A DNA stretch of 59,311 nt from the NCBI GenBank assembly GCA_004213515.1, contig SHAK01000012.1, forward strand, positions 1 to 59,311, in the 5' to 3' direction. Below the pieces are notes generated by a model. That model ran no database searches, was not told where the DNA came from, and saw nothing but the letters and a program-made list of their open reading frames with translations. The stretch's first letter is position 1. Every line of letters begins with the position of its first letter. The stretch comes from Limisphaerales bacterium. Its GTDB lineage: Bacteria; Verrucomicrobiota; Verrucomicrobiia; Limisphaerales; UBA1096. A program made the translations under genes and the position numbers. Shown in pieces: positions 35,039 to 43,871 of this stretch.

Positions 35039-36020
35039 AGATAGGGAGGAACCGATAATTTAAGGCGATTGAAAGTAATGAAGCTGAAGTGCTAAAAGTG
35101 GTGCCAAATTGTCCGCTCCAACTGCCATCTTCATTTTGGCTTTGTTTGAGTTTAGTGATATTTTTTCTATTCCATTTGTTCCACTCCTCCGGTGAGGCAT
35201 GAAAAAAAGCCTGTGCTCCATAGTAAAGATAGTACTGACGGTAGCTCGAACTCTCAGGAGCCTTTCGGAGGTAATTAAATGCTTTATTAAATGTTGCGCT
35301 GTCTTTTTCTTTTGCTAGTGCGAACACTAAAGTTGCGATAGCTGTTCGCGCAGCATTTGGGCCACGGTTTGAAGTGTATCCAAATCCTCCTTCAGGAGTT
35401 TGGCAAGACTTGAAGTATTTTAAGCCTTTTTGGATGGCTGTTTCAGGTACGGATAGTCCAGCGTTGCGCGCAGCAAACAACGCTACCATTTGCGCTCCGC
35501 TGACGGTGGTATCAGCGTCGGTGCTTTCAGGTGAATAACGCCAACCCCCTCTAGGGTTTTTTTTCTGTGAAGTGATTATAAGGCTAATTGCTTTTTCTAA
35601 CGAAGGGCCGAGACGATCGTCTTCTACGGCCCCATATGCCTCTGCTAGAGCAAGAGTAGCGAAGCCGTGATTGTACATAGTGGTGCCAATATAGCCTGTG
35701 GTCTTGTTTTGGCGGCTCATTATAAAGTTCAGGCCGAGTTTAATATTGCTACTATGTGGCCCATGATTTGGATCATCTCCATGCGCCAGCATTGAAGCTA
35801 ATGCTAAACCAACCACTCCTGGAGATGTTCCGTAAGGATTATCTTTAAACCCCCCAGAGGCTAGTTGTGATTTTGCAAGAAACTGAAGCCCCTTGACATA
35901 CATTCGTTCAATTTCCTTTGGGAGGGCATCCGTACTTTCTTCAAATAATTTTTGTGCCTGAACTGTGGACGTAAATGCTAAATAAACTAGGAATATCAAA
36001 ATCAGGGGGACTGCTTTCAT
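35028..36020 (-). CDS. Secreted squalene-cyclase/prenyltransferase-fold protein
   Basis: The 330-residue protein has a clear signal peptide (MKAVPLILIFLVYLAFTST, cleavage near VQA) and repeats of the alpha/alpha toroid type: LQFLAKSQLASGGFKD, FIMSRQNKTTGYIG, LIITSQKKNPRGGWRY, YFKSCQTPEGGFGYTS and LKQSQNEDGSWSG, each with the QxxxGxW/F (QW-like) pattern. DADTT at 168-172 stands where squalene-hopene cyclases have the acid motif DxDDT. A secreted, half-length toroid is not expected to make hopanoids by itself; it may bind or process a lipid or protein. It overlaps its neighbours on both sides, upstream by 4 nt. Confidence 0.8.
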   Translation of the reverse strand: MKAVPLILIFLVYLAFTSTVQAQKLFEESTDALPKEIERMYVKGLQFLAKSQLASGGFKDNPYGTSPGVVGLALASMLAHGDDPNHGPHSSNIKLGLNFIMSRQNKTTGYIGTTMYNHGFATLALAEAYGAVEDDRLGPSLEKAISLIITSQKKNPRGGWRYSPESTDADTTVSGAQMVALFAARNAGLSVPETAIQKGLKYFKSCQTPEGGFGYTSNRGPNAARTAIATLVFALAKEKDSATFNKAFNYLRKAPESSSYRQYYLYYGAQAFFHASPEEWNKWNRKNITKLKQSQNEDGSWSGQFGTTFSTSASLLSIALNYRFLPIYER

Positions 36021-39000
36021 GGAAGTTTACCTTCCTCGATGACTTCTACGGCTCTGAAGTATCCCTCTAAAGCATCACGAAATTCTTCAGGCAACTTAGC
36101 AGAATTACCACTGCCCTTGCTGATAGTTCGATTAGAATCTTTTTTTCCGGCTGAGTCACCGTTCAACCCAGTAGCTGTTCGGTTAGTTGTGCCACCAGCC
36201 TGACTGCCGCCGGCGGTTTGTCCCTGTTGCATACCTTGCCCCATTTGCTGTTTCATAGCCATCATAGCCATCATGAAATTCATTTCCTGTTGTGACTTTG
36301 ATTGGCCTTGCTGGTTTTGATCTCGCTTAATCTCTTCGTTTATAAGGTTTATAACATCAGAAATATGGCGAATAGTTTCAGTCTGTGAAGTTAATGTGGC
36401 AGTGTCAGTTTGTGGTTTTTCAAGGAGGTTGTCAGTGATCTCCATCGAGTCGAATGTATCCTGCAATGGGTTTAGCATTGAGGGTTCTGAGTTTTCGAAC
36501 TGTAGCCGATTGAGCTCTAGCATCGAGTCGGCGTGCATTTCTAAAAGACGTTTAACCCCCTTATCATAAACGTCGCTATCTCTTTTTTGTTCTTCGATGA
36601 GCATTGTTTGTTGTTGATGGCGAAGTTCGCTTTCCCGCATACGAAGCATGGAGAATAGTAACTTCATAAGGTTATCCTCTTTTTTTTCACCACCGCCTTG
36701 GCCTGCACCTTGACTATCACCCTCAGACTCCTGTTTTGGAGGTTCAAGTTTTTTTGCCCAACCCTCAAACTTACCAGCCCAATCTCCCAGATTACGGATG
36801 GCTAACATCGAGATATTAGAGTCAATTTGGCTTTCAATTTCACTGAGCGATTCACCGGTTTTTTCTGTTTCCATTTCTCGACTCACCTCACCATATTGAC
36901 CTTTAGCAGTCCGTTCATAAAAACGGCTTATTTCTCCTTGTAACTCTACGGCCTTTTCCTGCGTGCGGCCTTGTGATTTAGTGAAACGGTCGTTCGCTCT
37001 ACTGTACCTTGATGGCAAGTCTTTTGGCGTCAATCCAATTGTTTCTTGAATGATATCTTTAATTTTCTTGCGAAGTGAAAGTTCTTCTTTGCTTAGCTTA
37101 CGCAGCCGTTGGGCAAGAGTTAGAGCTTGAAGGTTGTCGAGATCTTTATTTACTTTTTCCTGTAAGTCGGCCAATTCCTCCAGTGCTTCCTCTTCATCCT
37201 CAAGAGCCTCGGCAAGCTTCTCTTTTTTCTTGTCCGATTGCCCTTCTTGCGAGGCTTGACCTAGTTTTGATTGAGCGGCTTTCATTTGCTGATCCGCAAG
37301 TTCATCCATTGATTTAAGGTTTTGGGCCCAGTCCCGTAGGGTTTGTTCATCAAATGCAGGATTTTTCATGGCTTCCATCAGTGCATTTGCACCTTCTTTA
37401 ACTAGGTCTTTTAAATCATCCGCGTTGTCGCTTTGTTCATCTGCAGTATTTTTAATTTTATCATTTGTTTCAGCTTCAGATAGTTTCTCATTATCTGAGT
37501 TGGCTAATTCTCGCGTGTCTTCTGCTATGTTTTCCTCAGCCCTTGAGACTTCTTCAAGATTTTGTAGGACTTCTTCAAGCTTCTGACGAACAATTTCAGC
37601 GTGATCTTCTATACCAAGGATGTGAAGTTGAATAGGAGAAGTCCGGCTTTGCTCGCGTCCAGGTAAATAGTCCGTAGCCCAGACCGTCAGCTCGACAGTT
37701 GTGTCTCGGTTAATACCCAACACGGCTGGGCTAAAAAAGAATTCGGGCGACATCTCTTTCTCCTGTGTTCCGTTGCCAGAAACAGTTAGGGAGTCGACCG
37801 TTTTTAAAGCGGTTTCTTCCGCTTGCCCAAGTGCTCTCCACGCGATGCCGGCAGCCTTAATGCCATAATCGTCATTAACGGATGCTTTAAGTTCTAGAAC
37901 TTCAGTTTCTAGTATAGCCATACTGCGGCCTTGCGAAGTAAGATCTGGCCGAGGAGGAGTATCATCAATGGGCTCTACGCTTAATTGCCAAGCGGCGGCT
38001 TGTGTGAGGTTATGTTCGTCAAGCCAAGTAAATGCAAAATTTGAAGTATCGGTTACTTTATGTTCATTGGTAGAGAACGATTCGTGGTCAATTGTCATAG
38101 GAGCGGCTAAATCATCAATAGTTACTTGGGCTTGTTTAAGTTTACGAGATACACGACCACGAAATTCTATTTTACTGTCGCGGAGCACGGGTAAGAACCC
38201 AGCTTGAACTGTTTCGTTTTGAGGTGGATATTTGAGATAGTCTGGAAGCTTAACTTCTACAAGCAACTCGCGCATTGCAGGTCTCTGAAGAGGCCTAATT
38301 TTTATGGCTTCTTTTGCGTCTCCGACCGTAACAGTGAGATTACCATCTTCAACTTGTCCGGGCACCTTGAAATTAATATTTCCATTTTTAATTGAGCCAG
38401 TTTGCGGTTTGTTGTTGCGGAATTGTGCGAAGGCGGTTTCTGGTTTCCAAAATGAACGATATTCGATTGAGCCGTTTACATCAAATGGCTCTCCCTTAGC
38501 AACGATTCGTTGGCTTGGAAATCCATCTAGTCGAACAAGAGTGTGCCTGGAAATGTCTGCCCCGGGCAGCCCCCAGCGGCGAAGCGAGTTGAGCCCAGCC
38601 TCAGGGATTATTATCCATCCGGCAACTGCAAGAATAATGAGTGCGATAGCAATGGTAGCTCTGTGGCGTGCTGGGCGAGGGTTTATAGTTTGCTTGAAGT
38701 CAAGTTTGAGAGCTTCCTCAGCAACTTGTCCGATAGCAGCTCGATAGAGAGCTGGTGAAAATACGGAAGGACGCTTTTCTTCGTTTGCCAGTTCGACTAT
38801 TCCAAGCAGCCGATCTCCAAGCAGGCGATAACGGCGCTGCACTAATCTAGCTATATCTCGAGTGTCTCTTTTGTTGAGAATCCAACGATATGACCACCAA
38901 AATACTGCACCGATGGTAATAGCTAATCCACTGGCCAAGAGGCTAAGCCTAAGCCACCCCGGACTGTCCCAAAGGCGATCTGAAAAGAACAAAATCAAAT

Positions 39001-39139
39001 ATGATCCAATCAATCCAGCTGCGGCAATGCATACTGCCATAATAGATTCAACTCGCCAAAGGCGATGCTCTACCAGAATGAATTGTTTCTGCAAATCTTC
39101 AGGGAAATCATCTTGCGATATTTTTTCTTTTGGACTCAT
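36017..39139 (-). CDS. Large membrane/coiled-coil protein of DUF4175 type
   Basis: The 1040-residue protein has three N-terminal membrane segments (about 31-52, 61-86 and 163-181), then an extracytoplasmic beta-rich part (180-510, including KPQTGSIKNGNINFKVPG) and a long acidic coiled-coil region (about 515-700, rich in EEVLQNLEEVSRAEENIAED-like heptads). The C-terminus is rich in methionine, glutamine and glycine (MMAMMAMKQQMGQGMQQGQT). This layout is that of DUF4175-like proteins, often found in MoxR/DUF58 clusters. No such partner lies here. It starts the operon with the secreted cyclase-fold protein and the tandem paralogues. A structural role at the envelope is an inference. Confidence 0.72.
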   Translation of the reverse strand: MSPKEKISQDDFPEDLQKQFILVEHRLWRVESIMAVCIAAAGLIGSYLILFFSDRLWDSPGWLRLSLLASGLAITIGAVFWWSYRWILNKRDTRDIARLVQRRYRLLGDRLLGIVELANEEKRPSVFSPALYRAAIGQVAEEALKLDFKQTINPRPARHRATIAIALIILAVAGWIIIPEAGLNSLRRWGLPGADISRHTLVRLDGFPSQRIVAKGEPFDVNGSIEYRSFWKPETAFAQFRNNKPQTGSIKNGNINFKVPGQVEDGNLTVTVGDAKEAIKIRPLQRPAMRELLVEVKLPDYLKYPPQNETVQAGFLPVLRDSKIEFRGRVSRKLKQAQVTIDDLAAPMTIDHESFSTNEHKVTDTSNFAFTWLDEHNLTQAAAWQLSVEPIDDTPPRPDLTSQGRSMAILETEVLELKASVNDDYGIKAAGIAWRALGQAEETALKTVDSLTVSGNGTQEKEMSPEFFFSPAVLGINRDTTVELTVWATDYLPGREQSRTSPIQLHILGIEDHAEIVRQKLEEVLQNLEEVSRAEENIAEDTRELANSDNEKLSEAETNDKIKNTADEQSDNADDLKDLVKEGANALMEAMKNPAFDEQTLRDWAQNLKSMDELADQQMKAAQSKLGQASQEGQSDKKKEKLAEALEDEEEALEELADLQEKVNKDLDNLQALTLAQRLRKLSKEELSLRKKIKDIIQETIGLTPKDLPSRYSRANDRFTKSQGRTQEKAVELQGEISRFYERTAKGQYGEVSREMETEKTGESLSEIESQIDSNISMLAIRNLGDWAGKFEGWAKKLEPPKQESEGDSQGAGQGGGEKKEDNLMKLLFSMLRMRESELRHQQQTMLIEEQKRDSDVYDKGVKRLLEMHADSMLELNRLQFENSEPSMLNPLQDTFDSMEITDNLLEKPQTDTATLTSQTETIRHISDVINLINEEIKRDQNQQGQSKSQQEMNFMMAMMAMKQQMGQGMQQGQTAGGSQAGGTTNRTATGLNGDSAGKKDSNRTISKGSGNSAKLPEEFRDALEGYFRAVEVIEEGKLP

Positions 39140-39221
39140 TCCATACTATGTGCGCCGCGGAGAAGTGTAGTCTTCAACGAGATGTACGCAAGCCGCGCTT
39201 GTTTAACTTCGAACCTATGTG

Positions 39222-40118
39222 TCATTGCTGAATCTCTGATTCGAGCCATTGGCGTAATTTTTTCCGGGCTGAACTTGGCCGAAGAAGCCACGCATCATCA
39301 TGATTACGGAAACCAGTTTCAGCAAATGTGAACTGCTTTTCCTTGGATGTGGCGTTGAGCATTCTCTTTGTTGCAGCGAGATTTAGTTTAGATTCAGTAA
39401 TCTCATGGCAGATAAATTGCTGACGGGTTCCTAATCGCTCAAGACGCTCAAGTGCGGCCTTTCGTTCTGATTGAGGGTAAGGCCAAGGAGCGATACCGTC
39501 ATAATGGCTGTAAGCTATGAAAGCTCGCCAAAGTTTGGCGATCTGATCATTTTTTAAGCCCAGGTAATTGCAAGCTATAGCCCCTCTTGAAAATCCACAT
39601 AGAATAACTTTTTTCGGATCCCCTCCGTATTTATTACATATCCAAGGGATGGCTTTAAGGCAGTAATCGATTGTTGGTTTTATTGTTCTGTTTTTACTAT
39701 CGCCCCACCAGGTTAATGATATTTTACTTCCGGAGGCATTTAAATAAGGCAGGCAGACCCATATGAAACCTTGCCCAGCTGAAATACCGTATCCCATTTT
39801 ACTGCCTTCAGGGCGACCAGAACTGATATCTCCGTTAGCCCCACTATATTTATTGCCGGCATATTCGACTAACAGCGGATAACTTTTGTCTGGTTGCCAG
39901 TCATTGGGTAAATATACAACATGATAAACAGAGGTTTGCTCATAACTTGGGAGTATTTGCTTGATCCGTTTACCAGCGACTACTGGGCCTGATTCAATTT
40001 TAGGAATAACTAAGTCTGGTTTGATTTTGTTAAAATCAGGCGCCTCTGAATATCCTGAATATTTAGAAAACAAAAAAATTGCTAGACTTAGTGTCGGTTT
40101 AATTTGTTTAAAAATCAC
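39222..40118 (-). CDS. Secreted alpha/beta hydrolase
   Basis: I place the start at the GTG at 40118 (298 residues), because MIFKQIKPTLSLAIFLFSKY then forms a signal peptide. The same frame extends to 40226, but that extra part overlaps the promoter area of the divergent small gene at 40264. The esterase fold is shown by YHVVYLPNDWQPDKSYPLLVEYAG, the nucleophile elbow CGFSRGAIAC, and the candidate histidine in FRNHDDAWLLRPS. It resembles secreted PHB-depolymerase/Esterase-D-like hydrolases of Verrucomicrobia. The substrate is unknown. It lies 82 nt upstream of the DUF4175-type gene on the same strand. Confidence 0.7.
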   Translation of the reverse strand: MIFKQIKPTLSLAIFLFSKYSGYSEAPDFNKIKPDLVIPKIESGPVVAGKRIKQILPSYEQTSVYHVVYLPNDWQPDKSYPLLVEYAGNKYSGANGDISSGRPEGSKMGYGISAGQGFIWVCLPYLNASGSKISLTWWGDSKNRTIKPTIDYCLKAIPWICNKYGGDPKKVILCGFSRGAIACNYLGLKNDQIAKLWRAFIAYSHYDGIAPWPYPQSERKAALERLERLGTRQQFICHEITESKLNLAATKRMLNATSKEKQFTFAETGFRNHDDAWLLRPSSARKKLRQWLESEIQQ

Positions 40119-40263
40119 GAGCGGGGAATGATGCCTTCCTAATATTAGGATAAAAGGAGATTTTTTTGAGTAAAAATACCGGTTGCAATCATATTTGGTT
40201 ATGATAGTTTCCCGCGCCCGCTTCACGGATATGGAGCGTTATAACCATTAAACTAAAGATAAT

Positions 40264-40419
40264 ATGTCACAACATCCCAGTCTCAAAACCGGAGGAGGCA
40301 CCTCGGCCAAGCGCACGGTTCTTAAGCGATACGAGCGGGTAGAATTGTTACGTAAGCGTGGTGAATTCAAAGAAGGCGGCCGCATCACTGGTCTGAAAAA
40401 GACAAAGCCGGAGGAATAG
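40264..40419 (+). CDS. Small basic protein (Verrucomicrobia/Chlamydiae type)
   Basis: This 51-residue gene starts MSQHPSLKTGGGTSAKRT, continues VLKRYERVELLRKRGEFKEG and ends GRITGLKKTKPEE. It is rich in lysine and arginine (about 16 of 51). I recognise the conserved pattern of the PVC 'small basic protein' family (TIGR04137 type), found throughout Verrucomicrobia and Chlamydiae, whose role is unknown but which has been associated with rRNA/translation by context. Here it precedes a pseudouridine synthase gene acting on rRNA by 58 nt, which agrees. Codon use and the sharp start/stop limits support a real gene. It is a good lineage marker. Confidence 0.85.
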   Translation: MSQHPSLKTGGGTSAKRTVLKRYERVELLRKRGEFKEGGRITGLKKTKPEE

Positions 40420-40477
40420 TTCGCCGGTTTATTGCCCTTTTTAATTTTCAAACCACCGCCATTTTTTTCAAGCGGTG

Positions 40478-41194
40478 ATGATTCGTTTACAAAAATTTCT
40501 ATCAGAATCCGGGGTTACTTCACGCCGGCAAGGCGAGAAACTGATCGTTTCCGGAAAAATTACAGTTGATGGCCAAGTTGTCCGACTACTCGGGACAAAA
40601 GTGGATCCAGCAAAAAACCAAGTAGCTATTAACGGCAAACTAATTCGTGCCAAGGCTAAGAGATTCTTAGCATTAAATAAGCCACCTAAAATACTTTGTA
40701 CCCGTCATGATACTCATAAAAGGCCTACGGTATTTGATCTTTTGCCCCATAATTTTGGGCATTTATTTACTGTTGGCCGGCTCGATTCTGACAGTGAGGG
40801 CCTAATTTTACTCACTAACGACGGTGAGTTTTGTCAGACTGTATCCCATCCGCGGAACGGCATGCCTAAAACTTATCATGTTACTCTCGCTAAACGGGTT
40901 GATTCTGGTGAACTTGAACGGCTGAAGGATGGACTTAATGACGATGGGGATTTGCTCAAGGCAAAACATGCCAAACTCCTTCATGCCAACAACACCCGTA
41001 GCCAAGTGGAGCTCGTATTAAAAGAAGGAAAGAATCGTGAAATCCGACGCATGTTCAAGGTTTTAGGCTATAGAGTTTTGTGCCTTAGACGTATTGCGGT
41101 CGGACCAGTTAAGTTAGGTGAGCTTCCCATAGGTAAATGGCGAGTCTTGAGTCAGCCAGAAATTACTTCATGTCTTCGGTTGGCGGATAAATAA
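40478..41194 (+). CDS. 16S/23S rRNA pseudouridine synthase (RsuA/RluB/RluE/RluF family)
   Basis: The 238-residue protein has an N-terminal S4 RNA-binding domain (RLQKFLSESGVTSRRQGEKLI to about residue 58) and a catalytic domain with GRLDSDSEGLILLTNDG, the aspartate being at about residue 103. The ending KEGKNREIRRMFKVLGY is typical of RluB/RsuA. It isomerises uridine to pseudouridine in rRNA; which site cannot be said. Start codons GTG (40475) and ATG (40478) are adjacent; I chose ATG. The pair CACCGC (40454-40459) / GCGGTG (40472-40477) could hide the start in a stem. Confidence 0.92.
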   Translation: MIRLQKFLSESGVTSRRQGEKLIVSGKITVDGQVVRLLGTKVDPAKNQVAINGKLIRAKAKRFLALNKPPKILCTRHDTHKRPTVFDLLPHNFGHLFTVGRLDSDSEGLILLTNDGEFCQTVSHPRNGMPKTYHVTLAKRVDSGELERLKDGLNDDGDLLKAKHAKLLHANNTRSQVELVLKEGKNREIRRMFKVLGYRVLCLRRIAVGPVKLGELPIGKWRVLSQPEITSCLRLADK

Positions 41195-41252
41195 CAGGAT
41201 GTTGTTCGCAGGAATTGACACGGGTTACTGTAAGTTTCACACTTGTGCCTCA

Positions 41253-42473
41253 ATGAATTTGTATAGCCGTTTGCGTTTAATCGCACTGATATCGTTGATA
41301 CCCCTCGCAGATATATCAGCGAAAAATATAGTTAGTGAAATTAACCCTGCAAAAGCAGGGACAGTATCGGCAGATCGTGTAAATGTAAGAGCTCGCGCTA
41401 GCTTGATTGGAGAAAGGGTGACCCAGCTTAGAAAAGGCGACTCGGTAAAGGTTTTGGCTAAAGTAAAAGTAAATCCTTCTAAAGAAGGAGAGCCGTTGGA
41501 GTGGCTTAAAATTGCCATGCCTCCCGGGGGACAAACTTGGGTATATATGGCTTTTGTAAAAGACGGCAAGATCACAGCTAACAGACTTAATGTTCGAGCT
41601 GGCGGCAGTGAGCAATTTGGCATTGTAGGGCGTTTGGCTAAGGGTGATTTTGTAAAAGAAAAGCGTATTTCGGGTGACTGGATTGAGGTAGAGCATCCAG
41701 ATGGGGCATATGCATTTGTATCGGCAAAGTACATCAAAATTGGTGATGACATACTAAGCAAAGAAAAACCAACTGAGTCTGAAGAGAATATTCCAGAGAA
41801 CCTCTTCAGTCAGGAGGTGCAATCTATTGAGGTTAAGGAATCAAGTGATTCTTCGAAAGGCTCAACAGAAAAGAAAGTTAGTCTGGATAATACGCCTGAA
41901 ATAAAAAAAGAGAGTAAGAAAAGTAGTAGTGATACTGAAATTGTTCAGGACGAATTAGAAGTTCAGGATAAGGCTTCTGATCTTGAGACTGATGTAAGTG
42001 ATCTTGAGAAAAAAACCGATTTAGTGAATTTGCCTGATATGCCTGAACCCGAATTAGTTGTGGTTGAGGATGGCCCCGATGCAGATAACAAAAAGAATCC
42101 AATTGGGAATCCTGAAGACGTGGAAGAACCAAAGCCGGAAGTTGTTCCCATTGCCAAGAAAAAAGAACTTCCTGTGCCTCCGCCTAGAATTGTTACTCGC
42201 CAAGGTAAAATTAAGAGGCGTTTTTTTCGAAGCCCAAAAGCTCCAAGCCGTTATGAGTTAGTGAATGAAAATGGTCGTACTTTAAATTATCTTTTCTCAT
42301 CAGAAAGCGGTCCGTTAAAAGTGGCTGATGATGAGGATGCCCCGATTACTTTTGAACGATTAATGAACATGCTTCGAAACCGTAAAGTTGTATTGACGGG
42401 TGTTGAGGCTTTAGATCCTCGATGGCCCACATTGCCATTACTTGATGTTCGCACCTTAAAGACAGTCCCATAA
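41253..42473 (+). CDS. Secreted protein with two bacterial SH3 domains
   Basis: The product has 406 residues from the ATG at 41253. An in-frame ATG at 41199 would put 18 residues before a good signal peptide (MNLYSRLRLIALISLIPLAD). Two SH3b domains follow: SADRVNVRARASLIGERVTQL ... KIAMPPGGQTWVYMAF, and TANRLNVRAGGSEQFGIVGRL ... WIEVEHPDGAYAFVSAKYIK. A long acidic, disordered linker (about 185-320) and a positively charged C-terminal globular part follow. SH3b domains commonly bind peptidoglycan peptides. The stop overlaps the folD start by one base (TAATG), so translation is coupled. Confidence 0.8.
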   Translation: MNLYSRLRLIALISLIPLADISAKNIVSEINPAKAGTVSADRVNVRARASLIGERVTQLRKGDSVKVLAKVKVNPSKEGEPLEWLKIAMPPGGQTWVYMAFVKDGKITANRLNVRAGGSEQFGIVGRLAKGDFVKEKRISGDWIEVEHPDGAYAFVSAKYIKIGDDILSKEKPTESEENIPENLFSQEVQSIEVKESSDSSKGSTEKKVSLDNTPEIKKESKKSSSDTEIVQDELEVQDKASDLETDVSDLEKKTDLVNLPDMPEPELVVVEDGPDADNKKNPIGNPEDVEEPKPEVVPIAKKKELPVPPPRIVTRQGKIKRRFFRSPKAPSRYELVNENGRTLNYLFSSESGPLKVADDEDAPITFERLMNMLRNRKVVLTGVEALDPRWPTLPLLDVRTLKTVP

Positions 42474-43372
42474 TGTCTTTGGGTAATCTAATAGATGGGA
42501 GGGCGATAGCCAAAGAAGTACACGCTGAGACGAACTCCCGTGTAGTCGCCTTAAAAGCTGGAGGAGTTGTTCCTAGCCTTATATTTATTCGAGTAGGGGA
42601 GGACCCTGCGTCCAGAGTTTATGTAGGAATGAAAGAGCGTAGCGCGATGAAACTTGGAATTCGATCGGAGACAGTTGTACTACCAAATGAAACCGCTGAG
42701 GCTGAGTTACTTGATTTAGTAAAGCAATTTAATGATGACGATAGTGTCCATGGCATTCTAGTTCAGGCTCCTTTACCATCGCATATCGACGAAACAAAAG
42801 TATTTTCTATGGTATCGCCGGCAAAGGATATTGATGGATTCCACCCAGTTAATGCAGGGAAGTTGATGTTAGGAGAGAAAGGGGGATTTGTGCCTTGTAC
42901 ACCGGGAGGGGTTCATGAGTTGCTTATTCGCTCTAGTGTTTCAGTTGAAGGATCAGAAGTTGTTATACTTGGCCGAGGGAATATTGTTGGCAAGCCGATG
43001 GCTGCGATCCTTTGCCAAAAGAAAGTTCATTCAAATGCTACCGTGACAATCTGTCATTCTCGAACTCGGAATATAGCGCGTTACTGTCGCTCAGCAGATA
43101 TTATCATTGCAGCAATTGGAGTGCCTGAGTTCGTCAAAGCAGACATGGTTCGGCCAGGAGCGACGATTATTGATGTAGGAGTTAATCGAGTGGAAGATCC
43201 TTCTCATGAAAAAGGTTATCGACTCTTAGGAGATGTTGACTTTAAGGGGGTACAACCTGTTGCTGGTAAAATCACACCTAACCCCGGCGGCGTTGGCCCT
43301 ATGACTATCGCCATGCTAATGCGCAATACAGTCCTTGCGGCAGAACAACAAGCCGTCAATTTTAAAAAATAA
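42473..43372 (+). CDS. folD: Bifunctional methylenetetrahydrofolate dehydrogenase/cyclohydrolase
   Basis: The 299-residue protein shows the FolD blocks: LIFIRVGEDPASRVYVGMK with the tyrosine-lysine region, VQAPLPSHID, DIDGFHPVNAGKL, PCTPGGVHELL, VILGRGNIVGKPMA (NADP loop) and PNPGGVGPMTIAMLM. It oxidises 5,10-methylene-THF to 5,10-methenyl-THF and hydrolyses it to 10-formyl-THF, supplying purine synthesis. It overlaps the SH3-domain gene by one base and is followed 5 nt later by the DUF6941-like gene. Nothing unusual in length. Confidence 0.96.
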   Translation: MSLGNLIDGRAIAKEVHAETNSRVVALKAGGVVPSLIFIRVGEDPASRVYVGMKERSAMKLGIRSETVVLPNETAEAELLDLVKQFNDDDSVHGILVQAPLPSHIDETKVFSMVSPAKDIDGFHPVNAGKLMLGEKGGFVPCTPGGVHELLIRSSVSVEGSEVVILGRGNIVGKPMAAILCQKKVHSNATVTICHSRTRNIARYCRSADIIIAAIGVPEFVKADMVRPGATIIDVGVNRVEDPSHEKGYRLLGDVDFKGVQPVAGKITPNPGGVGPMTIAMLMRNTVLAAEQQAVNFKK

Positions 43373-43377
43373 TTTAA

Positions 43378-43842
43378 ATGCAAGTATCTAGAATCCTCCC
43401 CGATCTTCAATGTTCTGTTTTGTGCGAAGATGTACGCCAAGAGATAACAGGTAATTTCATTGCACTAGGAATAATTGGCGCAATCCGAGTCCCCAAGGTT
43501 CCAATTGTTGCGGGTAAACTATGCGTCTTCACGCGATGGGTAGCTGGGGTTGGAGAGTTTCACGAAAACATTCAACTTATTGGCTCTGATCAAGAAACCG
43601 TAATACGAAAGTGCGAAACAAAGTTTGCTCTGCGAGATCCGTCACATTGTGCGACCAATGTAGCTGTCTTTGCAGGAACAAAGTTTGAAACGTCCGGTAC
43701 TTATACTATTGAAGTAGTCGTAGATGATGTCATGAAACTGCGCTACCCTATTCCCGTTGTTGTTGTGGAACCTCAACAGAAAGCTAGTTCACAGGGGGCG
43801 TCGCCCGAAGAGGACCCTGAAGCACCAAAAGAGAATATATAA
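43378..43842 (+). CDS. DUF6941-like cytoplasmic protein
   Basis: The 154-residue protein has no signal peptide and a beta-rich body: CSVLCEDVRQEITGNFIALGI, VPIVAGKLCVFTRWVAG and TSGTYTIEVVVDDVMKLRYPI. This looks like DUF6941, proteins of unknown function with a single beta-sandwich. The last 25 residues are a disordered acidic tail. It follows folD by 5 nt, so it is probably the last gene of the SH3-folD unit. The family call rests on overall pattern and is moderately sure; no function is proposed. Confidence 0.6.
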   Translation: MQVSRILPDLQCSVLCEDVRQEITGNFIALGIIGAIRVPKVPIVAGKLCVFTRWVAGVGEFHENIQLIGSDQETVIRKCETKFALRDPSHCATNVAVFAGTKFETSGTYTIEVVVDDVMKLRYPIPVVVVEPQQKASSQGASPEEDPEAPKENI

Positions 43843-43871
43843 ATATTTTTTTGGCGGAGAGAGTCAAAGGT

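Noticed and set aside
38304-38747. Open plus-strand frame of 147 codons
   Set aside because: It is antisense to the DUF4175-type gene; composition looks like a complement shadow.
40454-40477. CACCGC/GCGGTG hairpin before the pseudouridine synthase as a terminator
   Set aside because: The T-run is inside the loop, not after the stem, so it does not fit an intrinsic terminator; it may affect the start codon but evidence is thin.
41237-41761. Open minus-strand frame of 174 codons
   Set aside because: It lies fully antisense to the well-supported SH3-domain gene and has no start signal or recognisable motif.
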